NCBI RefSeq assembly: GCF_001514305.1
Contig: NZ_KQ949087.1
Location: 1-61,681, forward strand
DNA: 61,681 bases
Origin: Streptomyces dysideae
GTDB taxonomy: Bacteria > Actinomycetota > Actinomycetes > Streptomycetales > Streptomycetaceae
Direction: 5' to 3'
Shown here one piece after another: positions 33,147 to 42,173 of the stretch (position 1 is the first letter of the stretch; every line of letters starts with the position of its first letter). Position numbers and translations under genes: made by a program. Under the pieces are notes generated by a model, which saw nothing but the letters and a program-made list of their open reading frames with translations, made no database searches and had not been told where the DNA came from.

Positions 33147-33172
33147 AGAAGGCGCTTTCTGAAAATGTTTCC
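33147..33172. promoter_or_regulatory. GGCGCTTTC operator upstream of hydroxyacid dehydrogenase
   Basis: AGAAGGCGCTTTCT (33147-33160), a near palindrome, is followed by GAAAATGTTTCC, 22-47 bp before the ATG. It shares the GCGCTTTC half-site with 5192 and 9661. The rest of 32952-33193 shows nothing recognisable. Confidence 0.5.
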
Positions 33173-33193
33173 ACTCAGTGTGTCAGGAGAGTC

Positions 33194-34207
33194 ATGCCCA
33201 GCCCGCACCCGCCGAGGGCCGTGTTCGCGATGGATCCGGTGCACCTCCCCCTGCTCTTCCCACCACCGCTGCTGACCCGGCTGCGGCAGGCGTCCGACCT
33301 CGACCCCGACCTCGTCGTGCAGGACCTCACCGACCCGAAGGCGGCCGACGCCCTCGCCCGGGCCGACGTACTGATCACCGGCTGGGGCTGCCCCCACCTG
33401 GACGCCGACGCCCTCACCGCCGTACCCGGGCTGCGCACCGTCCTGCACGCCGCGGGCTCGGTGCGTTCGCTGGTCGGCGACGCCCTGTGGAAGCACGGCG
33501 TCGCCGTCTCCAGCGCGGTCACCGGCAACGCGCTGCCCGTCGCCGAGTACACGCTGGCGATGATCCTGCTCGCCGGAAAGGACACCTTCACGCACCACGA
33601 GCGCTTCCGCACCACGCACACCTATCCGACCAGCGCCGAGACCGCCCACACCGGCAACGTCGGCCGCCGCGTCGGCGTCATCGGCGCCTCCCGCGTGGGC
33701 AGACGACTGCTGGAGCTGCTGCGGCCGTTCGACCTCACGGTGCTGCTGCACGACCCGTACGTCAGCCCCGCCGAGGCCGCCGAACTCGGCGCCGAACTGC
33801 TGTCGCTGGAGGACCTGCTGCGGCACAGCGACATCGTCAGCCTGCACGCCCCCGACATCCCCGAGACCTACCGGATGCTCGACGGCGACCGGCTCGCCCT
33901 CATCCGGGACGGCGGGTTCCTCATCAACACCTCGCGCGGCGCCCTGGTCGACCCCGAGGCGCTCACCGACGAGCTGGTCTCCGGCCGGCTGCACGCGATC
34001 CTCGACGTCACCGAACCCGAGCCGCTGCCCGCCGGATCCCTGCTGTACCACCTGCCCAACGTCTTCCTCACCCCGCACATCGCCGGCTCCCTCGGCAACG
34101 AACTGGAGCGGCTCGGCCGCATCGTCGTAGAGGAACTTGAACGCCTGGCCGCGGGCCTGCCACTGGTCCACGAGGTACGGCACTCGGACCTGTCCCGTGT
34201 CGCCTGA
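33194..34207 (+). CDS. D-isomer-specific 2-hydroxyacid dehydrogenase
   Basis: A 337-residue cytoplasmic NAD(P)-dependent oxidoreductase. The cofactor-binding domain lies at about 115-290, with a variant dinucleotide loop VIGASRVGRRL in place of GxGxxG. The catalytic triad is visible: Arg in INTSRGALVD, Glu in DVTEPEPLP, His in LTPHIAGSLG. Members reduce or oxidise 2-keto/2-hydroxy acids. Here it may process a sugar acid released from pectin (inference from the neighbouring regulator, importer and operator). AGGAGA lies 4 nt before the ATG. It precedes the lacI-type gene by 300 bp. Confidence 0.88.
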   Translation: MPSPHPPRAVFAMDPVHLPLLFPPPLLTRLRQASDLDPDLVVQDLTDPKAADALARADVLITGWGCPHLDADALTAVPGLRTVLHAAGSVRSLVGDALWKHGVAVSSAVTGNALPVAEYTLAMILLAGKDTFTHHERFRTTHTYPTSAETAHTGNVGRRVGVIGASRVGRRLLELLRPFDLTVLLHDPYVSPAEAAELGAELLSLEDLLRHSDIVSLHAPDIPETYRMLDGDRLALIRDGGFLINTSRGALVDPEALTDELVSGRLHAILDVTEPEPLPAGSLLYHLPNVFLTPHIAGSLGNELERLGRIVVEELERLAAGLPLVHEVRHSDLSRVA

Positions 34208-34255
34208 TCCGGGCGCCGCCCCTCCTTCGGCTCGTTCGCCTACTGGGCGCTTTCA

Positions 34256-34323
34256 GCCGGTGTCGGGAGCACGACCGTGCTCACCCCTTCGGGCCTCCGC
34301 TCGCTGGCGCTCCCGACACCGGC
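34256..34323. terminator. Inverted repeat between the dehydrogenase and lacI genes
   Basis: A perfect 15-bp inverted repeat (GCCGGTGTCGGGAGC at 34256-34270, complement at 34309-34323) with a 38-nt GC-rich loop. It lies 50 bp after the dehydrogenase stop and is a probable transcription terminator. No gene is visible in 34208-34504. Near 34410-34440 an AACAATGGGATACGGTTTCC stretch may be the autoregulatory site of the following LacI gene. Confidence 0.55.
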
Positions 34324-34504
34324 GCGCCCCTTCGGCTCTCTCGCGGCCGACGCGTCGGGACAGTGGGCCTTGGTGGGCCCTCGCCGGGCGCTGTCCACAG
34401 GCTCTCTGGGCCGGAGTAACAATGGGATACGGTTTCCACACCAGCGTCGGGCAAGGTCCTGCACGTGGGTGTGATGGGGCCACGACGGTGAAGGAGCCGC
34501 AAGG

Positions 34505-35593
34505 GTGAGTCAGCGCAAGGCGTCGAACGACGTCGGTCGGGCCACCATCCGGGACGTGGCGGAGCGCGCGGGTGTCTCCGTCGCCAGCGTGTCGCGCGTC
34601 CTGTCCGGCAACTACCCGGTGTCGGAGGAACTGCGCCGCCGGGTGATGAAGGTCGTCCAGGACCTGGACTACGTCACCAACGCCCACGCCCGTTCGCTGG
34701 CCGGCGGCGGTACGCCCACGGTGGCGATCCTGATCAACAACATCACCGGCGCCGCGTTCGCCCACGTGGCCAAGGGCGTCGAGGGCGCCGCCACCCTGCG
34801 CGGCTGGCTGTCCCTCGTCGGCACCACCGGCGACGATCCCGAGCGCGAGCTCGCCCTGGTCAACCTCATGCGCCAGCAGGGCGTGGCCGCCGTGGTGCTG
34901 CTCGGCGGCGCCTACGACTACGACGAGTACCAACTGCGCATGGCCCGTTTCGCCCGTTCCCTGGACGCGGCCGGATCGCACCTCGTACTGGTGGGCAGGC
35001 CACCGCTGGAGGGCGACGTACCGGCCACGACGGTCGACTACGACAACGAGGGCGGCGCCTATGCCATGGCCAGCCATCTGCTGTCGGCCGGCCACCGCAG
35101 GGTCCTCATACTGCCGGGGCATGCCGAACTGACCACCGCGCAAGGACGGCTGAAGGGCGCCGAGCGGGCCTTCGAGGCGTACGGCGTGCCCTTCGACCCG
35201 GGCATGGTGCGGCACGGCCCGTACGACTACGAGCACGGGTACGAGGCCGTCGAGGAGAGCCTGCGCGAGGGGCTGGCCTTCACGGCCGTGCTCGCCGGCA
35301 CCGATGTGGTCGCCGCGGGCGCCATGCAGGCCCTGCGCGCGGCCGGGCTCAGGGTGCCCGACGACGTGTCGATCGTCGGCTACGACGACATCCCGCTCGC
35401 CTCCCAGCTGACGCCCCAACTGACCACGGTGCACGTGCCGTACGAGGAGATGGGCCGCGTCGCCCTGCGTGCCGTGGCCGACCGACGCGAGGGCAACGCG
35501 AGCCGCCGCAAGGGCAGCGACGGCGACCATCTCGTGCTGGGCACCCATGTCGTCGTACGCCACTCCGTGCAGCCGCCTGCCCAGCGCGGCTGA
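34505..35593 (+). CDS. LacI-family transcriptional regulator (copy 2)
   Basis: A 362-residue repressor. The N-terminal HTH is TIRDVAERAGVSVASVSRVL, then the hinge NAHARSLAGG and a sugar-binding domain (TTVDYDNEGGAYAMASHLL; IVGYDDIPLASQLTPQLTTV). It is a close paralogue of the regulator at 14252. Start GTG with AAGGAG nine bases upstream. It is immediately upstream of, and in the same direction as, the second importer operon, whose promoter carries an AGCGCT site. It is the most likely local regulator of 36004-40799. Confidence 0.92.
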   Translation: MSQRKASNDVGRATIRDVAERAGVSVASVSRVLSGNYPVSEELRRRVMKVVQDLDYVTNAHARSLAGGGTPTVAILINNITGAAFAHVAKGVEGAATLRGWLSLVGTTGDDPERELALVNLMRQQGVAAVVLLGGAYDYDEYQLRMARFARSLDAAGSHLVLVGRPPLEGDVPATTVDYDNEGGAYAMASHLLSAGHRRVLILPGHAELTTAQGRLKGAERAFEAYGVPFDPGMVRHGPYDYEHGYEAVEESLREGLAFTAVLAGTDVVAAGAMQALRAAGLRVPDDVSIVGYDDIPLASQLTPQLTTVHVPYEEMGRVALRAVADRREGNASRRKGSDGDHLVLGTHVVVRHSVQPPAQRG

Positions 35594-35655
35594 CGGAATC
35601 GACGGTCGGCGCACCGTCCGTCGGAAACACTGCAGACGATCGTTACGTAAGCGTT

Positions 35656-35705
35656 TTCCCGAGGTTTTGCGGGGTCGTCCGGGCCCCTTCGAAAGCGCTC
35701 TCCAC
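35656..35705. promoter_or_regulatory. Tandem operators before the second importer operon
   Basis: GTAAGCGTTTTCC (around 35647-35660) and CGAAAGCGCTCTCC (35690-35703, core AGCGCT 35694-35699) occur within 50 bp. Both are variants of GAAAGCGCTTTCC. The 410-bp gap 35594-36003 holds no convincing gene. A ribosome site GAAGGA lies 11 nt before the binding-protein ATG. Confidence 0.5.
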
Positions 35706-36003
35706 GCCCGGCCCAGGTTGCACTGAAACGCCCCTGAGCTGGGCACATGCCGCCTCGTCCGCGATCACTCGACGCGCGCCCAGGCATAACCCCCCGGACA
35801 AACCGGCGTAACAAATTTGGGCCGCACCTCTTGCTATGTGCGGAGGCATCGGCCTACCGTCCCTGCAACCGCTTACTACAGCTTCCGCTTGGCCGACCCC
35901 CCGCAACCGCGAGCCGACCGTTTCCGGTCCGCCGTTCTGGCCAGCACCACCCGAGCCGCCGCCGTTCTGCAAGAACGCTCTCATTCCGAAGGATCACGGT
36001 CAG

Positions 36004-37344
36004 ATGAACTTCACCACCCCCCGGAGAAGGTTCGCCTCCGCCGCCGTCGCGGGAATCGCACTCACCGGTCTGCTCGCCGCCTGCAGCGGCTCCGAGTCCG
36101 GAGACGACGACACCGCGGACTCCGCGGGTCCGGTCACCCTCGACTTCTGGGGCTGGGCGAACGGCCAGGAGGCCGTCGTCAAGGCCTTCAACGCCTCGCA
36201 CAAGGACGTCCAGCTCAAGTACACCAAGGTCACCGACCAGCTGACCATGCAGAAGCAGCTGACCAACGCCGTCAAGGCCGGAAACGCGCCCTGCCTGATG
36301 CAGAACACCGGCGAGTACGTGACGAGCTGGGTCTCGCAGGGTGCCCTCGCCGACATCACCCAGTACGTCGAGGGCGACAAGGACAAGTTCAACCCCGGTT
36401 CGTGGGCCACCGGCCAGGTCCAGGGCAAGGTCTACGGCATCCCCACCGCCTCCGCGCCGGCCTTCACCATCTACCGCACCGACATCTTCGAGAAGTACGA
36501 CCTGGAGCCGCCCGCGACCTGGGACGACTTCATCGCAGCGGGCAAGGTGCTGAAGAAGCACGACATCAAGATCACCAACTACGCCGGTGAGGACCCGAGC
36601 ACCCTGGAGGTGCTCGCCATGCAGGCCGGCGCCCACTGGTACTCCGTCGAGGGCGACTCCTGGGTGGTGAACTTCGAGGACGAGGGCACCCTCAAGGCCG
36701 CCGAGGTGATCCAGGAGATCATCGACAACAACCTGAACTCCAAGCTCTCCTTCGCCGACTACGCGGCCGTGCAGCGCAACTACGACACCGGCGGCACCGC
36801 GACCCGGCAGATCTCCACCTGGCAGATGTCCGGCATGGTGCAGAACTTCACCAAGTCCTTCGGCGACTGGGCGCTGGCCCCCTGGCCGACGTACAAGGGC
36901 GAGGCGGCCAAGACGCCGGCCGGGACCAACCAGAGCGGCAACCTGACCCTGGTGTCCGAGCAGTGCAAGAGCAAGAAGCAGGCCGCCGAGGCGGCGCTGT
37001 GGATGTCCACCGACGCCGGTGCGGTCAAGACCATGGCAAGCCCGGAGACCGGCAGCGGCGTGATGCCGGCGCTGGCCGACAGCGAGTCGTTCGTCGCCGA
37101 GGCGATCTCCGAGAAGCTGCTCGGCGACAACTACGAGCCGGCCCAGAAGGTCGTGACCGACAGCCTGGGCACCGTCACCAACGACTGGACCTTCGGCCCG
37201 AACTGGACCGCGATGTTCACGGAGATGCAGGACGAGTGGGCCAAGGTCGTCAGCAAGGACCAGAAGGTGACCGACCTGCTCGCCCACATGCAGGAGTGGA
37301 CGGTTCGCGACCTCCAGCAGCGCGGCATCAGCGTCAAGGGCTGA
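36004..37344 (+). CDS. Sugar-binding lipoprotein, second importer operon
   Basis: A 446-residue CUT1 solute-binding lipoprotein. A signal peptide RRRFASAAVAGIALTGLLA precedes lipobox LLAAC. The mature protein starts with a Ser/Asp-rich linker, then VTLDFWGWANGQEAVVKAFN and FNPGSWATGQVQGKVYGIP. It captures an oligosaccharide outside the cell for the two permeases that follow (10 bp, then an overlapping TGATG). The linked GH43 suggests arabinose- or xylose-containing oligosaccharides. The ATG at 36004 is preferred over upstream in-frame starts because it directly precedes the signal peptide. Confidence 0.9.
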   Translation: MNFTTPRRRFASAAVAGIALTGLLAACSGSESGDDDTADSAGPVTLDFWGWANGQEAVVKAFNASHKDVQLKYTKVTDQLTMQKQLTNAVKAGNAPCLMQNTGEYVTSWVSQGALADITQYVEGDKDKFNPGSWATGQVQGKVYGIPTASAPAFTIYRTDIFEKYDLEPPATWDDFIAAGKVLKKHDIKITNYAGEDPSTLEVLAMQAGAHWYSVEGDSWVVNFEDEGTLKAAEVIQEIIDNNLNSKLSFADYAAVQRNYDTGGTATRQISTWQMSGMVQNFTKSFGDWALAPWPTYKGEAAKTPAGTNQSGNLTLVSEQCKSKKQAAEAALWMSTDAGAVKTMASPETGSGVMPALADSESFVAEAISEKLLGDNYEPAQKVVTDSLGTVTNDWTFGPNWTAMFTEMQDEWAKVVSKDQKVTDLLAHMQEWTVRDLQQRGISVKG

Positions 37345-37354
37345 GGCACACTCG

Positions 37355-38239
37355 ATGATTCGCTCCCAGCGCTGGAAGGGTGCCGCGTTCACGGTGCCCT
37401 TCCAGCTTGGCTTCGTCTTCCTCTACCTGCTTCCGATCGGCTACGCGGTCCACCAGTCGCTGTTCCTGCAGAAGCAGTCCGGACTGGGGCTCGGCGGCGC
37501 GACCACGGAGTTCGTCGGGCTGGAGAACTACCAGCAGGGCCTGACCGACTCGGCGTTCATGACCTCCATCCTCAGGGTGGTGCTGTTCGCCTGCGTCCAG
37601 ATCCCGTTCATGCTGGTCATCAGCCTGGTGCTGGCGCTCTTCCTGGACGCGGTCACCGCGAAGGTGGCCGGCCGGTTCCGGATCATGCTGCTGGTCCCGT
37701 ACATGATCCCCGGGGTGGTCGCGGCCATCGTGTGGATCAACCTGTACAGCCCCGAGGTGGGTCCCCTGACGCCGCTCGGCGCGCTGTTCGGGTTCGACTG
37801 GAACTTCTTCGCCCCCTCGATGGTGTGGCCGGCCATCGGCAACCTGCTGACCTGGCACGGCATCGGCTACAACATGGTGATCATCTACTCGGCGCTGCAG
37901 GGCGTGCCCCGTGAGCTGTTCGAGGCCGCGCGACTGGACGGCGCCTCCGAGCTGCGGATCGCGCTGAGCATCAAGGTTCCGTTCGTGCGTGGCGCGCTCA
38001 TCCTGACCGCGCTGCTGTCGATCATCCAGATGCTCCAGATCTTCAACGAGCCCGCGCTGTTCCGGAACATATCCCCTGAGACGGTCAGCGACAGCTTCAC
38101 CCCGATCATGATCATCTACAACCAGGCATTCAACGCCGCCAACTACAACTACGCCGCGGCCCTGTCAGTGCTGCTCGCTCTGATCCTCGGCGTCGCGTCC
38201 TTCCTCTTCTACCGGCTGACCTCGAGGGAGGCGGACTGA
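37355..38239 (+). CDS. ABC sugar importer permease (MalF type), second importer
   Basis: A 294-residue six-helix membrane protein beginning AAFTVPFQLGFVFLYLLPIG. The EAA loop is ELFEAARLDGASELRIALSI. It follows the binding-protein gene by 10 bp, and its TGA overlaps the next ATG. It forms the channel with the next gene product. Confidence 0.9.
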   Translation: MIRSQRWKGAAFTVPFQLGFVFLYLLPIGYAVHQSLFLQKQSGLGLGGATTEFVGLENYQQGLTDSAFMTSILRVVLFACVQIPFMLVISLVLALFLDAVTAKVAGRFRIMLLVPYMIPGVVAAIVWINLYSPEVGPLTPLGALFGFDWNFFAPSMVWPAIGNLLTWHGIGYNMVIIYSALQGVPRELFEAARLDGASELRIALSIKVPFVRGALILTALLSIIQMLQIFNEPALFRNISPETVSDSFTPIMIIYNQAFNAANYNYAAALSVLLALILGVASFLFYRLTSREAD

Positions 38240-39177
38240 TGGCGCTGACGGAAAGCCGTAAGGAAAACGGCACTGAAACAGCTGCCGGGCCACCCGGCGG
38301 GCGCACCGTCCGCCGGCTCACCAGCCCGGACCCGGCCGCCCGCTCCCGCGGCGGCCAGCGCTTCGTCCTCCTCGGTCTGGCCCTGGCCAGCGCCTACAGC
38401 CTGTTCCCGGTGTACTGGCTGATGATCGCCGCGACCAAGGACCGCGTGGGGCTCTACCAGAGCAACGGGCTGTGGTTCTCCGACTTCCACCTGTGGGACA
38501 ACCTGCAGCAGGTGTTCACATACGAGGACGGCATCTTCCTGCGCTGGACCGCCAACTCGTTCCTGTACGCCGGTGTCGGCTCCCTCGGCGGCACGCTCAT
38601 CGCCCTCGCCACGGGCTACGGCCTGGCCCGCTTCGACTTCCCGGGGCGCGGTGTGGTGTTCGCGGCCGTGGTCGGCTCGTTCCTGATCCCGATCGCGCTG
38701 CTCACCCTGCCGCTGTACCTGATGTTCTCGAAGATCGGCCTGGTCGACACCCCCTGGGCGATGCTGATCCCCTGCCTGATCAACCCGTTCAGCGTGTACC
38801 TGGCCAAGGTCTACACGGAAGCGGCGATCCCGTTCGAGCTCCTTGAGGCGGCCCGAATCGACGGCGCCGGTGAACTGCGGATCTTCTTCAGCATCGTGCT
38901 GCGGATGATGACCACGGGCGGCGCCACGGTGTTCCTGCTCGCCTTCGTCAACACCTGGAACGCGTTCTTCCTCCCCCTGACCGTGCTCCGCGGCCAGGAG
39001 AACTGGACGCTCAACCTGGGTCTTTACAACTGGTCCGGCAAGCGGCTGGAGTCGGGCATCGATGTGACCAGCCTCGTCCTGACGGGCGCGCTGCTGTCCA
39101 TCATCCCGATGGCGATCATGATGGTCGCGATGCGCCGCTACTGGCGGAGCGGCGTCACGATGGGAGCCCTGAAGTGA
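38239..39177 (+). CDS. ABC sugar importer permease (MalG type), second importer
   Basis: A 312-residue membrane protein with a 40-residue charged N-terminus and six helices. The EAA loop is ELLEAARIDGAGELRIFFSI and the C-terminus GVTMGALK is of CUT1 type. The start is coupled by TGATG to the preceding permease. Its own stop overlaps the GH43 start by GTGA. As in the other operon there is no ATPase gene, so MsiK or another shared ATPase is expected. Confidence 0.9.
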   Translation: MALTESRKENGTETAAGPPGGRTVRRLTSPDPAARSRGGQRFVLLGLALASAYSLFPVYWLMIAATKDRVGLYQSNGLWFSDFHLWDNLQQVFTYEDGIFLRWTANSFLYAGVGSLGGTLIALATGYGLARFDFPGRGVVFAAVVGSFLIPIALLTLPLYLMFSKIGLVDTPWAMLIPCLINPFSVYLAKVYTEAAIPFELLEAARIDGAGELRIFFSIVLRMMTTGGATVFLLAFVNTWNAFFLPLTVLRGQENWTLNLGLYNWSGKRLESGIDVTSLVLTGALLSIIPMAIMMVAMRRYWRSGVTMGALK

Positions 39178-40799
39178 CGTTGCTGCACAACCCCGTCCTG
39201 CGCGGCTTCGCCCCGGACCCGTCCCTGGTCCGGGCCGGCGACTGGTACTACGTGGCGACGAGCTCCTTCGAGTGGTTCCCCACGATCCCGATCCACCGAT
39301 CCCGTGACCTGGCGCACTGGGAGTACGCGGGCCACGTCCGCGGCGCGGTCCCCGGTGACTCGCTCGCCGGGGTCCCGGACTCGGGCGGCATCTGGGCGCC
39401 GTCGCTGAGCTGGGACGGGGAACGGTTCTGGATGGTGTACACAGTCGTCCGTTCAGTGGGTACGCCGTACTTCGACCTGGACACGTACGTGTCCACGGCC
39501 ACGGAGGCGGGCGGCAAGTGGAGCGCCACGCGTCGGATCGCCAGCCACGGCTTCGACCCCGCGCTGTTCCACCACGAGGGGCGGCTATGGCTCCTCAACA
39601 TGCAGAGCGATCACCGGCCGGGCGGGAATCGCTTCGCCGGGATCGTCCTGACGGAGCTGGACCGCGAGACGCTGGCCCCGATCGGCGACACCCATCTCCT
39701 CCTCCAGCACGAACGGCTCATCGAGGGACCGAAGCTGCTGGAGCGCGACGGCTGGTTCCACCTCGTACTCGCGGAGGGCGGCACGGGAGTCGAGCACGGG
39801 GTGCTGGTCGCCCGGAGCCGTTCGATCACCGGCCCGTACGAGCTGGACCGGCAGCCCCTGCTGACGACGCGCGACGACCCGTCGGTGCCGCTGCAGAAGG
39901 CCGGACACGCGGAGCTGGTGGAGACGCCGGGCGGCGAGTGGGTGATGAGCCACCTCACGGCACGTCCCTTGCGGACACCGGACGGCCCGCGCTGCCCGCT
40001 CGGCCGGGAGACGGCGATCCAGGCGGTGACCTGGGACGAGGAGGGGTGGCCGAGGCTGCGGCATGGGGGGTGGCATCCGGTGGTTGGGGTCGAGGTCGAC
40101 GTAGGACTGCATACCGTCGACTCGACGCATACGGTCGACGAGCCACTGGATCCAGCCGACCATCCAACGCATACAGCCGACCCCCTGGGCTGGCCATGGA
40201 GCACCCTCCGCGCATACCCCGACCCGTCCTGGGCCGACGCCACCACCCGCCCCGGCTGGCTCCGCCTGCGCGGTCGTCACGGTCCCGAGTCGCGCTGGGC
40301 GCACAGTCTGCTCGCCCAGCGGATCACCGAGCACCGTGCGGAGGCCGAGGTCACCGTCGAGGCGCGGCCGCGCACCTTCACGCAGGCCGCCGGACTGGTC
40401 CTCCGGTACAGCGCCGAGGCGTATCTGAGCCTCGACCTGACCTGGGCGGAGCCCGACGGCGAGGGGCAGCACGGTCAGCAGTGGCAGGGCGGTGGGCGGA
40501 CGGTGCTCAGCCTCGTGGAGCGCGAGGAGGACGGCACCCGGCTGGCGGCCGTGGTCGAGGTCGACGCCGAAGGCCCGCTGACACTTGGCGTGACGGTCGA
40601 CAACGGCGCGGCACGGTTCTGGTACGTCAAGGACGGCGCGCGCACGCCGATCGGGCCGCCGCTGGACTTCACGAAGCTCTCCGACGACTACGGATCCAAG
40701 CTGCGCTTCACCGGGTCGATGGCGGGCATCCATGCCGTGGACCTGGTCGACGCCGCGTTCACGGCCGACTTCACCGGATTCCGGCTCACCTGTTGGTAG
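39174..40799 (+). CDS. Cytoplasmic GH43 arabinofuranosidase/xylosidase with beta-sandwich
   Basis: A 541-residue enzyme with no signal peptide, so it works on imported oligosaccharides. GH43 propeller at about 1-310: FAPDPSLVRAGDWYYVATSS carries the catalytic-base Asp, and LLIEGPKLLERDGWFHLV-type (LIEGPKLLERDGW) carries the acid Glu. The C-terminal sandwich, about 345-541, is of the GH43_C2 type. This layout is typical of beta-xylosidase/alpha-L-arabinofuranosidase (GH43_10 to GH43_12). A Thr/Asp/His-rich linker (HTVDSTHTVDE and HPTHTADP) separates the domains and resembles the carboxylesterase repeat. The GTG start overlaps the permease stop. It is the last gene of the operon. Confidence 0.88.
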   Translation: MTLLHNPVLRGFAPDPSLVRAGDWYYVATSSFEWFPTIPIHRSRDLAHWEYAGHVRGAVPGDSLAGVPDSGGIWAPSLSWDGERFWMVYTVVRSVGTPYFDLDTYVSTATEAGGKWSATRRIASHGFDPALFHHEGRLWLLNMQSDHRPGGNRFAGIVLTELDRETLAPIGDTHLLLQHERLIEGPKLLERDGWFHLVLAEGGTGVEHGVLVARSRSITGPYELDRQPLLTTRDDPSVPLQKAGHAELVETPGGEWVMSHLTARPLRTPDGPRCPLGRETAIQAVTWDEEGWPRLRHGGWHPVVGVEVDVGLHTVDSTHTVDEPLDPADHPTHTADPLGWPWSTLRAYPDPSWADATTRPGWLRLRGRHGPESRWAHSLLAQRITEHRAEAEVTVEARPRTFTQAAGLVLRYSAEAYLSLDLTWAEPDGEGQHGQQWQGGGRTVLSLVEREEDGTRLAAVVEVDAEGPLTLGVTVDNGAARFWYVKDGARTPIGPPLDFTKLSDDYGSKLRFTGSMAGIHAVDLVDAAFTADFTGFRLTCW

Positions 40800-40892
40800 C
40801 CGTCGCTGCGTTCGAAGTTTCGAAACCTCAGGAGCAAGAAGACCTTCGAAGTCCGACCTCTTCCCGACCTCTTGCGCCGAACCTAGGGTAGG

Positions 40893-40900
40893 AAGCGCTT
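40893..40900. promoter_or_regulatory. AAGCGCTT operator upstream of third lacI gene
   Basis: AAGCGCTT within GGAAGCGCTTACTGTTTCC, 86 bp upstream of the regulator's preferred ATG. It is a fifth example of the shared core and probably an autoregulatory site. Confidence 0.55.
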
Positions 40901-40985
40901 ACTGTTTCCGGCTGGTCGAAACTTTTCATGGCCCTCGGGCGGGCCGGAGAGGTGGTTCCCGATGGTCCGTACGGGGAGTGCGAGC

Positions 40986-42005
40986 ATGACGGCGGGGCCG
41001 ACCCTGGCGGTCGTGGCCCGCGAGGCCGGCGTGTCCGTGCCGACGGCCTCCAAGGTGGTCAACGGCCGGGAGGACGTCGCCCCCGAGACCCGCCGCCGGG
41101 TCACCGAGGCGCTGGACCGGCTCGGTTATGTGCGCAGACCCCGGTTCGACGCGGCGAAGTCGCCGGGCCTGGTCGACCTGGTGGTGCACTCGCTGGAGAG
41201 TTCCTGGTCGGGTGCGGTGCTGCACGGGGTGGAGGCGGCCGCGCACGACGCCGGCCTGGAGGTGGTCGTCTCGGCCGGGCTGAACCGGACCCGCGGCGGC
41301 CGCCCGGAGCGCGGCTGGCTGGACAAGCTGACCGCGCGCGGCTCGTCGGGGGTGCTGTTCAATCTGGCCGAGCTGACGTCGTCGCAGTACGCGTGGCTGG
41401 AGCAGCATCGGATCCCGTTCGTGATGATCGACCCGGTGCTGGAGCCGCCGCCTGGTGTGGTGTCGGTGGGTGCGGCGAACTGGCACGGCGGTGTCATCGC
41501 GACCGAGCACCTGCTCTCGCTGGGGCATGAGCGGATCGCCGTCATCGCCGGTCACCAGCGCAAGATGTGCAGCAGTGCGCGGGTGGCCGGCTTCCGCTCG
41601 GCGCTCGCGTCGGCGGGGGTGCGGCATCGTCCGGAGTACGTCCGTCACGCGGGCTTCGACGAGACCGTCGCCCACCGCCGGATGCTGGAACTGCTGGATC
41701 TGCCCGAGCCGCCGACGGCCGTCTTCGTCTGCTCGGACCGGATGGCGCTGGGCGTCTACGAGGCCCTGGCGGAAGGGGGGTTGAGCGTGCCGGACGACAT
41801 GAGCGTCGTCGGCTTCGACGACCTGCCGGAGTCCCGCTGGGTCACCCCGGCGCTCACCACGGTCCGCCAGCCCCTCTCCGAAATGGCGGCGACGGCGCTG
41901 CGGCTGCTGGTGCGGATGATGGACGGCGACCGCCCGGAGAGCACCCGCACCGAGCTCTCCACCCGCCTGATCACCCGCGCGAGCACGGGGGCGCCACGCG
42001 CCTGA
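40986..42005 (+). CDS. LacI-family transcriptional regulator (copy 3)
   Basis: A 339-residue repressor. The HTH is LAVVAREAGVSVPTASKVVN, followed by a sugar-binding domain ending VVGFDDLPESRWVTPALTTV. It is more distant from the other two LacI proteins: it lacks the DNEGGAYA segment and has a different recognition helix (VPTASKVV, not STVSRVL). It probably sees a different sugar or operator. GGGGAG lies 8 nt before the ATG at 40986. An ATG at 40962 is also possible. It follows the second importer operon and may close that regulon. Confidence 0.9.
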   Translation: MTAGPTLAVVAREAGVSVPTASKVVNGREDVAPETRRRVTEALDRLGYVRRPRFDAAKSPGLVDLVVHSLESSWSGAVLHGVEAAAHDAGLEVVVSAGLNRTRGGRPERGWLDKLTARGSSGVLFNLAELTSSQYAWLEQHRIPFVMIDPVLEPPPGVVSVGAANWHGGVIATEHLLSLGHERIAVIAGHQRKMCSSARVAGFRSALASAGVRHRPEYVRHAGFDETVAHRRMLELLDLPEPPTAVFVCSDRMALGVYEALAEGGLSVPDDMSVVGFDDLPESRWVTPALTTVRQPLSEMAATALRLLVRMMDGDRPESTRTELSTRLITRASTGAPRA

Positions 42006-42173
42006 TCCTCGTAACACGCCGCATCGCATGTGCCACCGACCGCCGGATTCATTCACTTTCGTTCAGATGCGGAGGTGGGGAACTCGGCGGGACGAGCGGG
42101 CGTCCAACGATGCGGCGGGGAGGGGGCCGTTGCCTGGGGGCGGGGCGGCGGCGAGTGCTTGGGGGGGGCGACC

